From: an uncultured Clostridia bacterium
GTDB taxonomy: Bacteria; Bacillota_A; Clostridia; TANB77; CAG-508
Assembly: GCA_947629855.1 (NCBI GenBank)
Contig: CANRFI010000013.1
Span: 1 to 25,380, forward strand
Direction: 5' to 3'
Length of the DNA stretch: 25,380 bases
The translations under genes and the position numbers were made by a program. Of this stretch, positions 18,153-25,188 are shown in pieces; the first letter of the stretch is position 1; each line of letters starts with the position of its first letter. Below the pieces are notes generated by a model. That model was not told where the DNA came from. It worked only from the letters and a program-made list of their open reading frames with translations, and did not search any database.

Positions 18153-19694
18153 ATGAAAGACAAATTAACAATGCTTATGATATTAGATGGATTTGGAAAC
18201 AATCCCAATAAAGATGGAAATGCAATTAAACTTGCAAATACACCTAATATTGATAAACTAATGAAAAAATATCCTAATACAGAAATTTATACAAGTGGAT
18301 TAGCAGTTGGACTTCCAGAGGGACAAATGGGAAATTCAGAAGTAGGTCATACTAATATTGGTGCAGGAAGAATTGTATATCAAGAATTAACAAGGATTAC
18401 TAAATCAATAGAAGATGGAGACTTTTTTACAAATCCAGAATTTATTGCAGCAATTGAAAATTGCAAAAAACATAATTCAAAATTGCATATATTAGGATTA
18501 CTATCTGATGGAGGAGTTCACAGCCATAATAGACATTTATATGGACTATTGGAAATGGCAAAAAGAAGGGATTTTGGTAACGTATATGTTCATTGTTTCT
18601 TAGATGGAAGGGACACACCTCCTGCTTCAGCAGAAGGATATATTGTAAAATTGCAAGAAAAAATGAATGAAAAACAAATTGGAAAAATTGCAAGTATTTC
18701 CGGAAGATTTTATGCTATGGACAGAGATAAGAGATGGGAAAGAGTAAAAAAATGCTATGATGCATTAGTAAAAGGAGAAGGAAATAAAGCAAGAGATGTG
18801 GTAAAAGCAATAGAAGATTCTTATCAAAAAGAAGTATTTGATGAATTTGTTGAGCCAACTATTATATGTAACGGTGAAGAACCAGTTGCAACAATTGAAG
18901 AAAATGATTCAGTTATCTTCTTCAATTTTAGACCAGATAGGGCAAGAGAAATTACAAGAGCATTAGTAGATCCAAATTTTGATGGATTTGAAACTAAAAA
19001 GAATCTAAATTTGTATTATGTATGTTTTACAAGTTATGATGATACTATGCCTAATGTACATGTTGCTTTTAAAAAAGAAACACTTAAAAATACATTTGGA
19101 GAATATATAAGTAAAAAAGGATATACACAGCTTAGAATTGCAGAAACAGAAAAATATGCACACGTTACATTTTTCTTTAATGGTGGAGAAGAAAAACAAT
19201 ATGAAGGAGAAAATAGAATTTTAGTACCATCTCCTAAAGTTGAGACTTATGATTTAAAGCCTGAAATGAGTGCATATGAAGTAACAGAAAAAACATTAGA
19301 TGCAATTAAAAATGATAGATATGATTGTATTATATTAAACTATGCAAATACTGATATGGTAGGTCATACAGGAAGCTTAGAAGCAGCAATAAAAGCAGTA
19401 GAAGCAATAGATGAATGTGTTGGTAAAGTAGTAGAATTAGTAGAAGCAAAAAAAGGAAATTTATTAATTACAGCAGATCATGGAAATGCTGAACAAATGA
19501 TAGATTACAGTACAGGAGAACCACATACAGCACATACAACAAATCCTGTACCATTAATATTAGTAACAAATAATAAAGACCTAAAACTAAAATCAGGAGG
19601 AAAATTAGCAGATTTAGCACCAACAATGTTAGATTTGATGAATCTTGAAAAACCTGAAGAAATGACAGGTAATAGTTTATTAGATAGGAAATAA
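18153..19694 (+). CDS. gpmI: 2,3-bisphosphoglycerate-independent phosphoglycerate mutase
   Basis: A 513-residue alkaline-phosphatase-superfamily enzyme converting 3- to 2-phosphoglycerate using two manganese ions. It starts [15 protein letters not shown] with the metal-binding Asp-Gly. The phosphorylated Ser62 sits in [16 protein letters not shown], and [40 protein letters not shown] and [10 protein letters not shown] are all present. The start at 18153 is chosen because AAGGAAGGG (18139-18147) precedes it and the protein then begins as the family does; an in-frame extension to 18105 has no family support. It follows tpiA by 62 bases. An imperfect hairpin (AGTGT-G-TTTTT with AAAAACACT) lies in that gap. 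Confidence 0.96.
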   Translation: MKDKLTMLMILDGFGNNPNKDGNAIKLANTPNIDKLMKKYPNTEIYTSGLAVGLPEGQMGNSEVGHTNIGAGRIVYQELTRITKSIEDGDFFTNPEFIAAIENCKKHNSKLHILGLLSDGGVHSHNRHLYGLLEMAKRRDFGNVYVHCFLDGRDTPPASAEGYIVKLQEKMNEKQIGKIASISGRFYAMDRDKRWERVKKCYDALVKGEGNKARDVVKAIEDSYQKEVFDEFVEPTIICNGEEPVATIEENDSVIFFNFRPDRAREITRALVDPNFDGFETKKNLNLYYVCFTSYDDTMPNVHVAFKKETLKNTFGEYISKKGYTQLRIAETEKYAHVTFFFNGGEEKQYEGENRILVPSPKVETYDLKPEMSAYEVTEKTLDAIKNDRYDCIILNYANTDMVGHTGSLEAAIKAVEAIDECVGKVVELVEAKKGNLLITADHGNAEQMIDYSTGEPHTAHTTNPVPLILVTNNKDLKLKSGGKLADLAPTMLDLMNLEKPEEMTGNSLLDRK

Positions 19695-19700
19695 AATTAT

Positions 19701-20405
19701 ATGTTAAATCATACAAGAAAGATAAAAGAAATATATGAGAATATTCAAAAGACATTATATTACATGATACCAGAAAAATGGGATAGTCTTTATCTGTATA
19801 GTTCTGTTTTAGATGAGCAAGACTCAGAAGGAAAAACAGGAGAATTATTTTTCTATTATATCCCAAAGGGTATTTTTAGAAAAAAAGCGGTAAATGTATA
19901 TGAAATACCATCTAAATTTAATTTAGATGAAAATCAATATCTAAGATTAGTCCGATTACTATATGAGAAAATAAAAGAACTTAGAAAAGAATTTCAAAAA
20001 ACAGAAGGAAAAGAAATTTGGACTAATTTAACTATGTCTATACATGATTTAAAATTTAAAGTAATATATGATTACACAGACTTAAATGATAGTATATTCA
20101 ATAGTTACGAAAGACACGTAATATGGAGATATGAAAATTTGGGAATTGGAGAAGAACAAGTAAGTAAGCAAGATAGAGAAATTCTAAAAAGATATAGGAT
20201 AGGGGCAAAAGTATTATCAAGACAAGAGCATTATGATGCTGGTATTTATATAAGAGATGTAGAAAATATAGTAGCATATAGTACAGAAAATTATACTAAA
20301 GAACAAGAAGGAGAATTAGTTGAAGAAAAAGCAAAAGTAACAAAACATAAAAATCAACTATTATTATCCAAAGAAGAAATAGAAAAGATGAAATCAAAAA
20401 ATTAG
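19701..20405 (+). CDS. YezG/DUF600-like immunity (antitoxin) family protein
   Basis: A 234-residue protein. Residues ~8-155 match the pattern of Bacillus YezG-type immunity proteins: YENIQKTLYYMIPEKWDSLY, GELFFYYIPKG, FNLDENQYLRLVRLLYEKIK-ELRKEF, WTNLTMSIHDLKFKVIYDYTDL and SYERHVIWRYENLGI. In Bacillus, YezG neutralises an LXG-domain nuclease toxin made by the neighbouring gene. No LXG or other toxin gene is seen in this window, so this copy is an orphan or its partner is elsewhere. The C-terminal ~75 residues (KQDREILKRYRIGAKVLSRQ onward) extend beyond the usual domain and are highly charged. It starts 6 bases after gpmI, with a weak AGGAAAT overlapping the gpmI stop region. The family call rests on motif memory, not on a search. 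Confidence 0.65.
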   Translation: MLNHTRKIKEIYENIQKTLYYMIPEKWDSLYLYSSVLDEQDSEGKTGELFFYYIPKGIFRKKAVNVYEIPSKFNLDENQYLRLVRLLYEKIKELRKEFQKTEGKEIWTNLTMSIHDLKFKVIYDYTDLNDSIFNSYERHVIWRYENLGIGEEQVSKQDREILKRYRIGAKVLSRQEHYDAGIYIRDVENIVAYSTENYTKEQEGELVEEKAKVTKHKNQLLLSKEEIEKMKSKN

Positions 20406-20413
20406 TTATCAAT

Positions 20414-20434
20414 TTTTAGGCTAATAACCTAAAA
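20414..20434 (+). promoter_or_regulatory. Perfect dyad upstream of the Fe-S scaffold gene
   Basis: TTTTAGG (20414-20420) and CCTAAAA (20428-20434) form a perfect 7-base inverted repeat with a 7-base centre, about 40 bases before the Fe-S scaffold start. It is not followed by a T-run. It could be an operator for an iron- or redox-responsive regulator, or a weak hairpin. No known consensus is matched. Confidence 0.4.
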
Positions 20435-20474
20435 TATTATACAACAAAATGAAGAAATGAAAGGAGCAATAAAG

Positions 20475-21168
20475 ATGATTTATTCCAAAGAATTAGAAGG
20501 AATGTGCCAAGTTGCAAAAGGAGTTGACCACGGACCAGCACCAATACCAGAAGAGGGAAAATGGGTAAAAGCAAAAGAAATTAAAGACATTTCAGGTTTA
20601 ACACACGGAATTCGGATGGTGTGCACCACAACAAGGAGCATGTAAATTAACATTAAATGTAAAAGAAGGAGTTATTCAAGAAGCACTAGTTGAAACAATT
20701 GGATGTTCAGGTATGACACACTCAGCTGCTATGGCAGGAGAAATATTAACAGGAAAAACAATATTAGAAGCATTAAATACAGACTTAGTATGTGATGCTA
20801 TTAATACTGCTATGAGGGAATTATTTTTACAAATTGTATATGGTAGAACTCAAACTGCTTTTTCAGAAGGTGGGCTTCCAATAGGAGCAGGACTTGAAGA
20901 TTTAGGAAAGGGACATACATCACAAGTAGGAACAATTTATTCAAGTTCTTTAAAAGGACCAAGATATTTGAACTTAGCAGAAGGATACATTGTTGAAATT
21001 GGATTAGATAAAGATGATCAAATCATTGGTTATAAATATGTACATCTTGGAAAAATGATGGATAATATTAAAAAAGGAATTGACCCAAAAGAAGCAATTG
21101 AAAAAGCAACCGGTACATATGGAAGATTTGATGAAGCAGTAAAAAAGATTGATCCAAGAGAGGAATAG
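20475..21168 (+). CDS. NifU/IscU-like iron-sulfur cluster assembly scaffold protein, one +1 frameshift at CGG
   Basis: Restored length is 230 residues. Cys-containing motifs GWCAPQQGACKL (residues ~48-60) and ETIGCSGMTHSAAMAGEILT-GKT resemble the scaffold cysteines and the GC.A..AS...E...GK pattern of NifU/IscU. A later AFSEGGLPIGAGLEDLGKGH stretch is special to this clostridial branch. The role would be holding a nascent Fe-S cluster in the cytoplasm; this is inferred from family resemblance. ATG 20475 follows AAAGGAG by 8 bases; an ATG at 20457 lies before that site and is rejected. The literal frame ends at 20645. Skipping the C of CGG at 20613 gives Gly47 and LTHGIGWCAPQQGACKL, bringing the cysteines into frame. 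It precedes the GGGtGRT gene by 23 bases. Confidence 0.8.
20613..20615 (+). other. +1 recoding site CGG-A in the Fe-S scaffold gene
   Basis: CGG after ATT at codon 47. Skipping C gives GGA TGG TGT GCA (GWCA). Seven bases upstream an out-of-phase CGG (CAC GGA, 20606) is read normally, an internal control for phase dependence. Confidence 0.84.
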
Positions 21169-21191
21169 AAATTTTTAGAGGAGGAATAAAA

Positions 21192-22196
21192 ATGGCAGTA
21201 ACATTTGAAAGTTATGAAAGAAGAATAGATCAAATAAAACCAGTTATGGAAAAATACGGAATAAAAGATTTTGAGGATAGTCTAGAGATATGCAAAGAAA
21301 AAGGATTTAATCCTTATGAAATTGTAAAAGGAGTACAACCAATTTGCTTTGAAAATGCAGCATGGGCATATGTTTTAGGAGCAGCAATTGCTATTAAAAA
21401 AGGATGTACTAAAGCAGCCGATAGTGCAAAAGCAATAGGAGAAGGTTTACAAGCATTTTGTATTCCAGGTTCTGTAGCAGATGATAGAAAAGTTGGACTA
21501 GGGCATGGAAATTTAGCCTCTATGTTATTATCAGAAGATACAAAATGTTTTGCATTTTTAGCAGGACACGAATCTTTTGCAGCAGCAGAAGGTGCAATTG
21601 GAATTGCAAAATCAGCAAATAAAGTAAGAAAAGAACCATTAAGAGTCATTTTAAATGGACTTGGAAAAGATGCAGCACAAGTAATTTCAAGAATTAACGG
21701 ATTTACTTATGTAAAAACAGATTTTGATTATTTTACAGGAAAAGTTAAAGTAATAGAAGAAATAAAGTATTCAGATGGAGAAAGAAGCAAAGTTAAATGT
21801 TATGGTGCAAATGATGTTAGAGAAGGAGTTGCTATAATGTGGTTAGAAGATGTTGATGTTTCTATCACAGGAAATTCAACAAATCCAACAAGATTCCAAC
21901 ATCCAGTTGCAGGTACATATAAAAAAGAAAGAATAGAAGCAAATAAAAAATACTTTTCAGTTGCAAGTGGTGGAGGGACAGGAAGAACACTTCATCCTGA
22001 TAATATGGCAGCAGGACCTGCTTCTTATGGTATGACAGATACTATGGGAAGAATGCACTCAGATGCACAATTTGCAGGAAGTTCATCTGTACCAGCACAT
22101 GTAGAAATGATGGGATTAATCGGAATGGGTAACAACCCAATGGTTGGAGCTACAGTTGCAGTGGCAGTAGCTGTAGAAGAAGCTATGAATTCTTAA
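21192..22196 (+). CDS. GGGtGRT protein (uncharacterised family)
   Basis: A 334-residue soluble protein carrying the family's name motif, SVASGGGTGRTLHPDNMAAG, near residue 258. Other strong stretches are ICFENAAWAYVLGAAIAIKK, GEGLQAFCIPGSVADDRKVG, GHGNLASMLLSEDTKCFAFL-AGHESFAAAEGAIGIAKSAN and the Gly/Ala/Val-rich end GNNPMVGATVAVAVAVEEA. The nucleotide-loop-like Gly motifs suggest a ligand-binding enzyme, but no reaction is known to me. It is paired with the Fe-S scaffold gene upstream, an arrangement I recall from other Clostridia, so a shared role in cluster biology is likely though unproven. ATG 21192 follows AGAGGAGGAA. Frame intact; its three CGG trinucleotides are out of phase. A terminator follows. 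Confidence 0.85.
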   Translation: MAVTFESYERRIDQIKPVMEKYGIKDFEDSLEICKEKGFNPYEIVKGVQPICFENAAWAYVLGAAIAIKKGCTKAADSAKAIGEGLQAFCIPGSVADDRKVGLGHGNLASMLLSEDTKCFAFLAGHESFAAAEGAIGIAKSANKVRKEPLRVILNGLGKDAAQVISRINGFTYVKTDFDYFTGKVKVIEEIKYSDGERSKVKCYGANDVREGVAIMWLEDVDVSITGNSTNPTRFQHPVAGTYKKERIEANKKYFSVASGGGTGRTLHPDNMAAGPASYGMTDTMGRMHSDAQFAGSSSVPAHVEMMGLIGMGNNPMVGATVAVAVAVEEAMNS

Positions 22197-22210
22197 AAGA
22201 ATAAATAAAG

Positions 22211-22238
22211 AAGGATAGTTGAAATAACTATCCTTTTT
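22211..22238 (+). terminator. Rho-independent terminator after the GGGtGRT gene
   Basis: AAGGATAGTT and AACTATCCTT form a perfect 10-pair stem with a 5-base loop and T-run. Convergent genes meet here, and the stem may also slow transcription from the minus-strand SPFH gene, though the T-run on that strand is poor. Confidence 0.87.
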
Positions 22239-22252
22239 ACGTATATAAAATT

Positions 22253-23191
22253 TTATTCTTTATCAGATTTACTTGAAGTTTTTGTAGATTTTTGTTTATT
22301 ATCACTTAAAACTTCTTTCATTGCACCTAATGATCCTAAAGCACTTGTTGCTTCAAATGGAATAAATACTTTATTGGCATCACCCTTTGCAACTTCTTGT
22401 AAAGCTTCTAATGATTTTAACTGTACTAATTTATCATTAGGATCAGCTTTTTTCATAGCATCATAAACCATTTGAATTTCTTTTGCTTTTGCTTCAGCAA
22501 CTTCTTTTATAGCTTGTGCTTCACCCACAGCTCTTCTAATTCTTGCTTCTTTGTCTGCTTCAGCATCTAAAATAGCTGCTTGTTTTCTACCTTCTGCAAT
22601 AGTTATAGCAGATTGTCTTTGTGCTTCTGATTCTAGAATTAAAGCTCTTTTATTTCTTTCTGCATTCATTTCTTTTTCCATAGCATCTCTAATATCAGCA
22701 GGTGGAGTAATATCTTTTATTTCCACACGGTCAATTTTACAACCCCACTTATCAGTTGCTTCATCAAGAACAACTCTTAATTGATTATTAATGCCATCTC
22801 TTGAACTAAATGTTTCATCTAAATCCATTTTACCAATGATATCACGAATTGTAGTAATAGCAAGATATTCAATACCTTTCTTTAAGCTTTGAATTTCGTA
22901 TACTGCTTTAGCAGGATCTGTTATTTGGTAAAATACGACTGTATCTATTGTTATTGTAACATTATCTTTTGTAATAACTCCTTGAGGTGGAACATCCATA
23001 GTTTGTTGTTTTAAACTTACAACACTTCTTACGTGATCGAAGAAAGGAATAATAATTGTAAGACCAGCATCAGCAACCTTATAAAATTTTCCTAATCTTT
23101 CAATGATGTATACCTCAGATTGTTTAACGATTTTAATAGACATAACTGCTATTACTAAAATAATAGCAAGTAAAACTAATAAAAACCACAT
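22253..23191 (-). CDS. SPFH/Band 7 (stomatin, paraslipin-like) membrane protein
   Basis: A 312-residue protein with one N-terminal membrane segment (residues ~1-20, MWFLLVLLAIILVIAVMSIK). An SPFH domain follows (~21-180; VYIIERLGKFYKVADAGLTI, DVPPQGVITKDNVTITIDTV and WGCKIDRVEIKDITPP). A coiled coil rich in Ala, Glu and Arg (~180-265, EAQRQSAITIAEGRKQAAIL and onward) and a short polar tail close it. Such proteins oligomerise into cages at ordered membrane patches and often work with NfeD proteins or proteases. AAGGAGG lies 8 bases before the ATG on the minus strand. nfeD is 47 bases upstream on the same strand, the classic NfeD-SPFH operon. The frame is intact and contains no CGG codon. Confidence 0.92.
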   Translation of the reverse strand: MWFLLVLLAIILVIAVMSIKIVKQSEVYIIERLGKFYKVADAGLTIIIPFFDHVRSVVSLKQQTMDVPPQGVITKDNVTITIDTVVFYQITDPAKAVYEIQSLKKGIEYLAITTIRDIIGKMDLDETFSSRDGINNQLRVVLDEATDKWGCKIDRVEIKDITPPADIRDAMEKEMNAERNKRALILESEAQRQSAITIAEGRKQAAILDAEADKEARIRRAVGEAQAIKEVAEAKAKEIQMVYDAMKKADPNDKLVQLKSLEALQEVAKGDANKVFIPFEATSALGSLGAMKEVLSDNKQKSTKTSSKSDKE

Positions 23192-23238
23192 AAAAAATTT
23201 CCTCCTTTTTAATTATTTATGTAAAAATAAATTAAAAA

Positions 23239-23671
23239 CTATTTTGTAATTGGTGAAACTACTAATTTAACGCCTTTTATTTCATCAATTTTTACTTCAG
23301 TACCTTTTGCAATATTTGAATTATTATTTCCGAATAGCAGACCAAACTTCTCCATCTACTTTAATTTGACCAGTACCATTAATTGAGTCAATATCTTGAA
23401 TTACAATTCCAGTCTTTCCAATAGATGAATATACATTAGTTGGAACAGTATTTTTATTATGAATAAATTTTTCAACAAAAGGCTTGGTTGCAAAAATTAA
23501 AAGACCAGATGATATGACAAATACGGCAGTTTGAATAATAATATTATCAATGAAAAGACTTGTAACCATTGCAAGTAAAGCTCCAATTGCAAACCAAAAT
23601 ACTAAAAATCCAACGGTCATAATTTCAATTATTAAACAAATTCCTGCAATAATTAACCAAATTTGCCACAT
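23239..23671 (-). CDS. NfeD family membrane protein, one +1 frameshift at CGG
   Basis: Restored length is 143 residues. Two or three hydrophobic helices (residues ~1-70; MWQIWLIIAGICLIIEIMTV, then LVFWFAIGALLAMVTSLFI and IIIQTAVFVISSGLLIFATK) are followed by the NfeD C-terminal OB-fold (residues ~85-143). That domain has IGKTGIVIQDIDSINGTGQI and the conserved VDGEVWSA-(I)-G strand. Read literally it stops at 23324, inside the OB-fold. Skipping the C of CGG at 23332-23330 gives Gly114 and then NNNSNIAKGTEVKIDEIKGV, the normal last strands, ending at TAG 23241-23239. NfeD proteins are partners of SPFH proteins, and the SPFH gene follows. ATG follows AAGGAGG. A TATAAT with an upstream TG lies at 23703-23711. 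Confidence 0.92.
23330..23332 (-). other. +1 recoding site CGG-A in nfeD (minus strand)
   Basis: On the minus strand CGG follows ATT at codon 114 and the zero frame then reads AAA TAA. Skipping C gives GGA AAT AAT AAT and a complete OB-fold. This shows the rule holds on both strands. Confidence 0.84.
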
Positions 23672-23702
23672 AAAAAGACCTCCTTAAATTACAACTGTTT
23701 CT

Positions 23703-23711
23703 ATTATAACA
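23703..23711 (-). promoter_or_regulatory. Extended -10 promoter of nfeD-SPFH operon
   Basis: On the minus strand TGTTATAAT, a TG-N-TATAAT extended -10 element, lies about 32 bases before the nfeD ATG. The -35 region is T-rich and poor, which fits an extended -10 promoter. Confidence 0.6.
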
Positions 23712-23832
23712 TATATTTGGAAAAAAAGGAATAGTTTTATGTTAATTTAAAAAAATATATAATAAAATTAATATAAATTGAATAAAAATCAAAAATATGT
23801 AAATAACAATATAGAAAGAGAGTGTATATGTT

Positions 23833-24016
23833 ATGAATTCAAAAAGAAAAAGTAAGGAAATACGGTGAGAAGCAGGAAAATCCAGAAGTAGGTGAGGATA
23901 GCACAAAATATGGAGAATTTATTTCTTCTTATTTTGCTTGGGAGACATTGCCAGAACAAAAAGAAAAAGTAAAAGAATTACAGGATATGACAAAAAATAA
24001 TAAAAAACATAAATAA
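23833..24016 (+). CDS. Predicted small protein of 60 residues, made only if CGG is shifted
   Basis: From ATG 23833 the zero frame reads MNSKRKSKEI then CGG TGA. Skipping the C gives a continuous 50-codon reading to TAA 24014-24016: GEKQENPEVGEDSTKYGEFI, then SSYFAWETLPEQKEKVKELQ and a basic end. The frame downstream of the CGG has no start codon of its own before the stop at 23834, so without the shift it is orphaned. The protein has no membrane segment and is hydrophilic; I do not recognise a family. The ribosome binding site is weak (GAAAGAGAG about 10 bases upstream). The gene was found by applying the CGG rule to an otherwise empty stretch, so its existence is a prediction. It lies between divergent nfeD and the ctsR promoter region; a TATAAT at 23758-23763 with a poor -35 may serve it. 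Confidence 0.45.
23863..23865 (+). other. Predicted +1 recoding site CGG-T in the small ORF
   Basis: CGG after ATA, directly followed by TGA. Skipping C gives GGT GAG AAG CAG and a 50-codon open frame. No homolog is known to me, so support is weaker than for the other ten sites. Confidence 0.45.
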
Positions 24017-24068
24017 AAAGAGAAATAACGAGAAAATAATAAAAAAACCAATAAAAAAACAAGCAAAA

Positions 24069-24085
24069 GGTCAAAGAAAGTCAAA
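24069..24085 (+). promoter_or_regulatory. CtsR operator, upstream copy
   Basis: GGTCAAAGAAAGTCAAA matches the CtsR heptad direct repeat (GGTCAAA-NAN-RGTCAAA). It ends 8 bases before the -35 of the ctsR promoter. Confidence 0.88.
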
Positions 24086-24093
24086 AAATGTTC

Positions 24094-24121
24094 TTGAAAA
24101 AAATTTCATAATGAATATAAT
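24094..24121 (+). promoter_or_regulatory. Sigma-A promoter of the ctsR operon
   Basis: TTGAAA at 24094-24099, a 16-base spacer and TATAAT at 24116-24121. It is bracketed by two CtsR operators, so CtsR would block both access and escape of RNA polymerase. Confidence 0.78.
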
Positions 24122-24130
24122 ATATTTATA

Positions 24131-24147
24131 GGTCAAAGAAAGTCAAA
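24131..24147 (+). promoter_or_regulatory. CtsR operator, downstream copy
   Basis: Identical 17-base GGTCAAAGAAAGTCAAA, located at about +1 to +20 of the transcript. A further GTCAA follows directly, a half-site in the same phase (24146-24150). Confidence 0.88.
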
Positions 24148-24182
24148 GTCAACAAAAATAAATATAGAAGGAGAGGGATGAA

Positions 24183-24626
24183 ATGAGAATATCAGATATA
24201 ATAGAAGAGTTTATTAAAGAACTATTTGATGAAGAAGACAGCATAGAGATACAAAGAAACGAATTAGCAGAACAATTTAATTGTGTACCATCTCAAATTA
24301 ACTATGTAATTTCAACTAGATTTAAGCCGTCTCAAGGTTATTATGTAGAAAGCAGAAGAGGTGGAGGAGGCCATATTACAATAAGAAAAGTAAATAACGA
24401 TAAATCAGATTATATTTTACACATTATTAATAATATTGGTCCAGAAATAACTTCAAATGAAGTTGATATACTAATTAGTGATTTTCTAACATATGATATC
24501 TTAAGTGCAAAAGAAGCTAAATTATTAAAAGTAGCAACAAGTGATAATGTTTTACAACTAGATAAAGAAAATAAAGACAAAGTAAGAGCAAGAATTTTAA
24601 AAAATATGTTATTAAATTTAAATTAA
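24183..24626 (+). CDS. ctsR: Transcriptional repressor CtsR
   Basis: A 147-residue repressor of class III heat-shock genes (clp genes). Residues ~1-70 form the winged helix-turn-helix: MRISDIIEEFIKELFDEEDS, NELAEQFNCVPSQINYVIST-RF, then the glycine-rich wing ESRRGGGGHITI, whose Arg/Gly tip reads DNA and senses heat in the family. The C-terminal half (residues ~75-147) is the dimerisation domain, phosphorylated and released through McsB control. ATG 24183 follows AGAAGGAGAGG. Two perfect CtsR boxes in front show autoregulation. mcsA starts 13 bases later and mcsB follows, the standard ctsR-mcsA-mcsB-clpC order; clpC would lie beyond the window. The frame is intact with no in-frame CGG. Confidence 0.96.
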   Translation: MRISDIIEEFIKELFDEEDSIEIQRNELAEQFNCVPSQINYVISTRFKPSQGYYVESRRGGGGHITIRKVNNDKSDYILHIINNIGPEITSNEVDILISDFLTYDILSAKEAKLLKVATSDNVLQLDKENKDKVRARILKNMLLNLN

Positions 24627-24639
24627 AGGAGGAATTTAT

Positions 24640-25185
24640 ATGTTGTGTGATAACTGTGGAAAAAGAGAAGCAAATGTGAAATATTCAGAAAATATAAACG
24701 GAAGAAAAAAAGAATTAAATTTATGTGAAGAGTGCAGTCAAAAATTAGGAATAACAAATATGGATTTTAATATGCCAATTGATTTTTCTAGCTTTTTTGG
24801 AGAATTTATGGAGGATTTTGCTAGACCAGATTTTATGCCTTTATTAAATGAAATAAAAACACTAAAATGTGATCAATGTGGATATACTTTTGATGACATA
24901 GTAAATAATGGAAGACTAGGATGTGGAAATTGTTATGAAACTTTTGGAGAAAGATTAGATCCAATCATAAAAAAAATACAAGGAGCCAATCGCCATATCG
25001 GAAGAATTGGAAAAATAGTAGATAATAAAATAGAACAAAAAGAAGAAAAGAAAATGAATCCACAAGAAGTAAAAAAAGAAAGCAAATTAGAAAAATTACA
25101 AGAAGAACTAAAACAAGCAATAAAAGAAGAAAGATATGAAGATGCAGCAAAATTAAGAGATGAAATAAAGAAATTGGAGGGATAA
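24640..25185 (+). CDS. mcsA: McsA, activator of the McsB arginine kinase
   Basis: A 181-residue zinc protein. Two CXXC pairs near the N-terminus (CDNCGKREA and LCEECSQKLG) and two more at ~88-112 (CDQCGYTFDD, GCGNCYETFG) make the zinc-binding modules. The last ~35 residues carry the UVR motif (LQEELKQAIKEERYEDAAKL-RDEIKKLEG), which contacts McsB or Clp partners. McsA activates McsB, the kinase that marks proteins on arginine for ClpCP degradation and disables CtsR under stress. ATG 24640 follows AAAGGAGGAA. An in-frame CGC codon in NRHIG is read as Arg, a useful contrast with CGG. Its two CGG trinucleotides (24699 and 24999) are out of phase and harmless. Confidence 0.95.
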   Translation: MLCDNCGKREANVKYSENINGRKKELNLCEECSQKLGITNMDFNMPIDFSSFFGEFMEDFARPDFMPLLNEIKTLKCDQCGYTFDDIVNNGRLGCGNCYETFGERLDPIIKKIQGANRHIGRIGKIVDNKIEQKEEKKMNPQEVKKESKLEKLQEELKQAIKEERYEDAAKLRDEIKKLEG

Positions 25186-25188
25186 AAT

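Noticed and set aside
20475..21168. Fumarate hydratase subunit as identity of the Fe-S scaffold gene.
   Set aside because: First impression from gene size and Fe-S features; the motifs GWCAPQQGACK and GCSGMTHSAAMAGE fit a NifU/IscU-like scaffold and the partner gene is a GGGtGRT protein.
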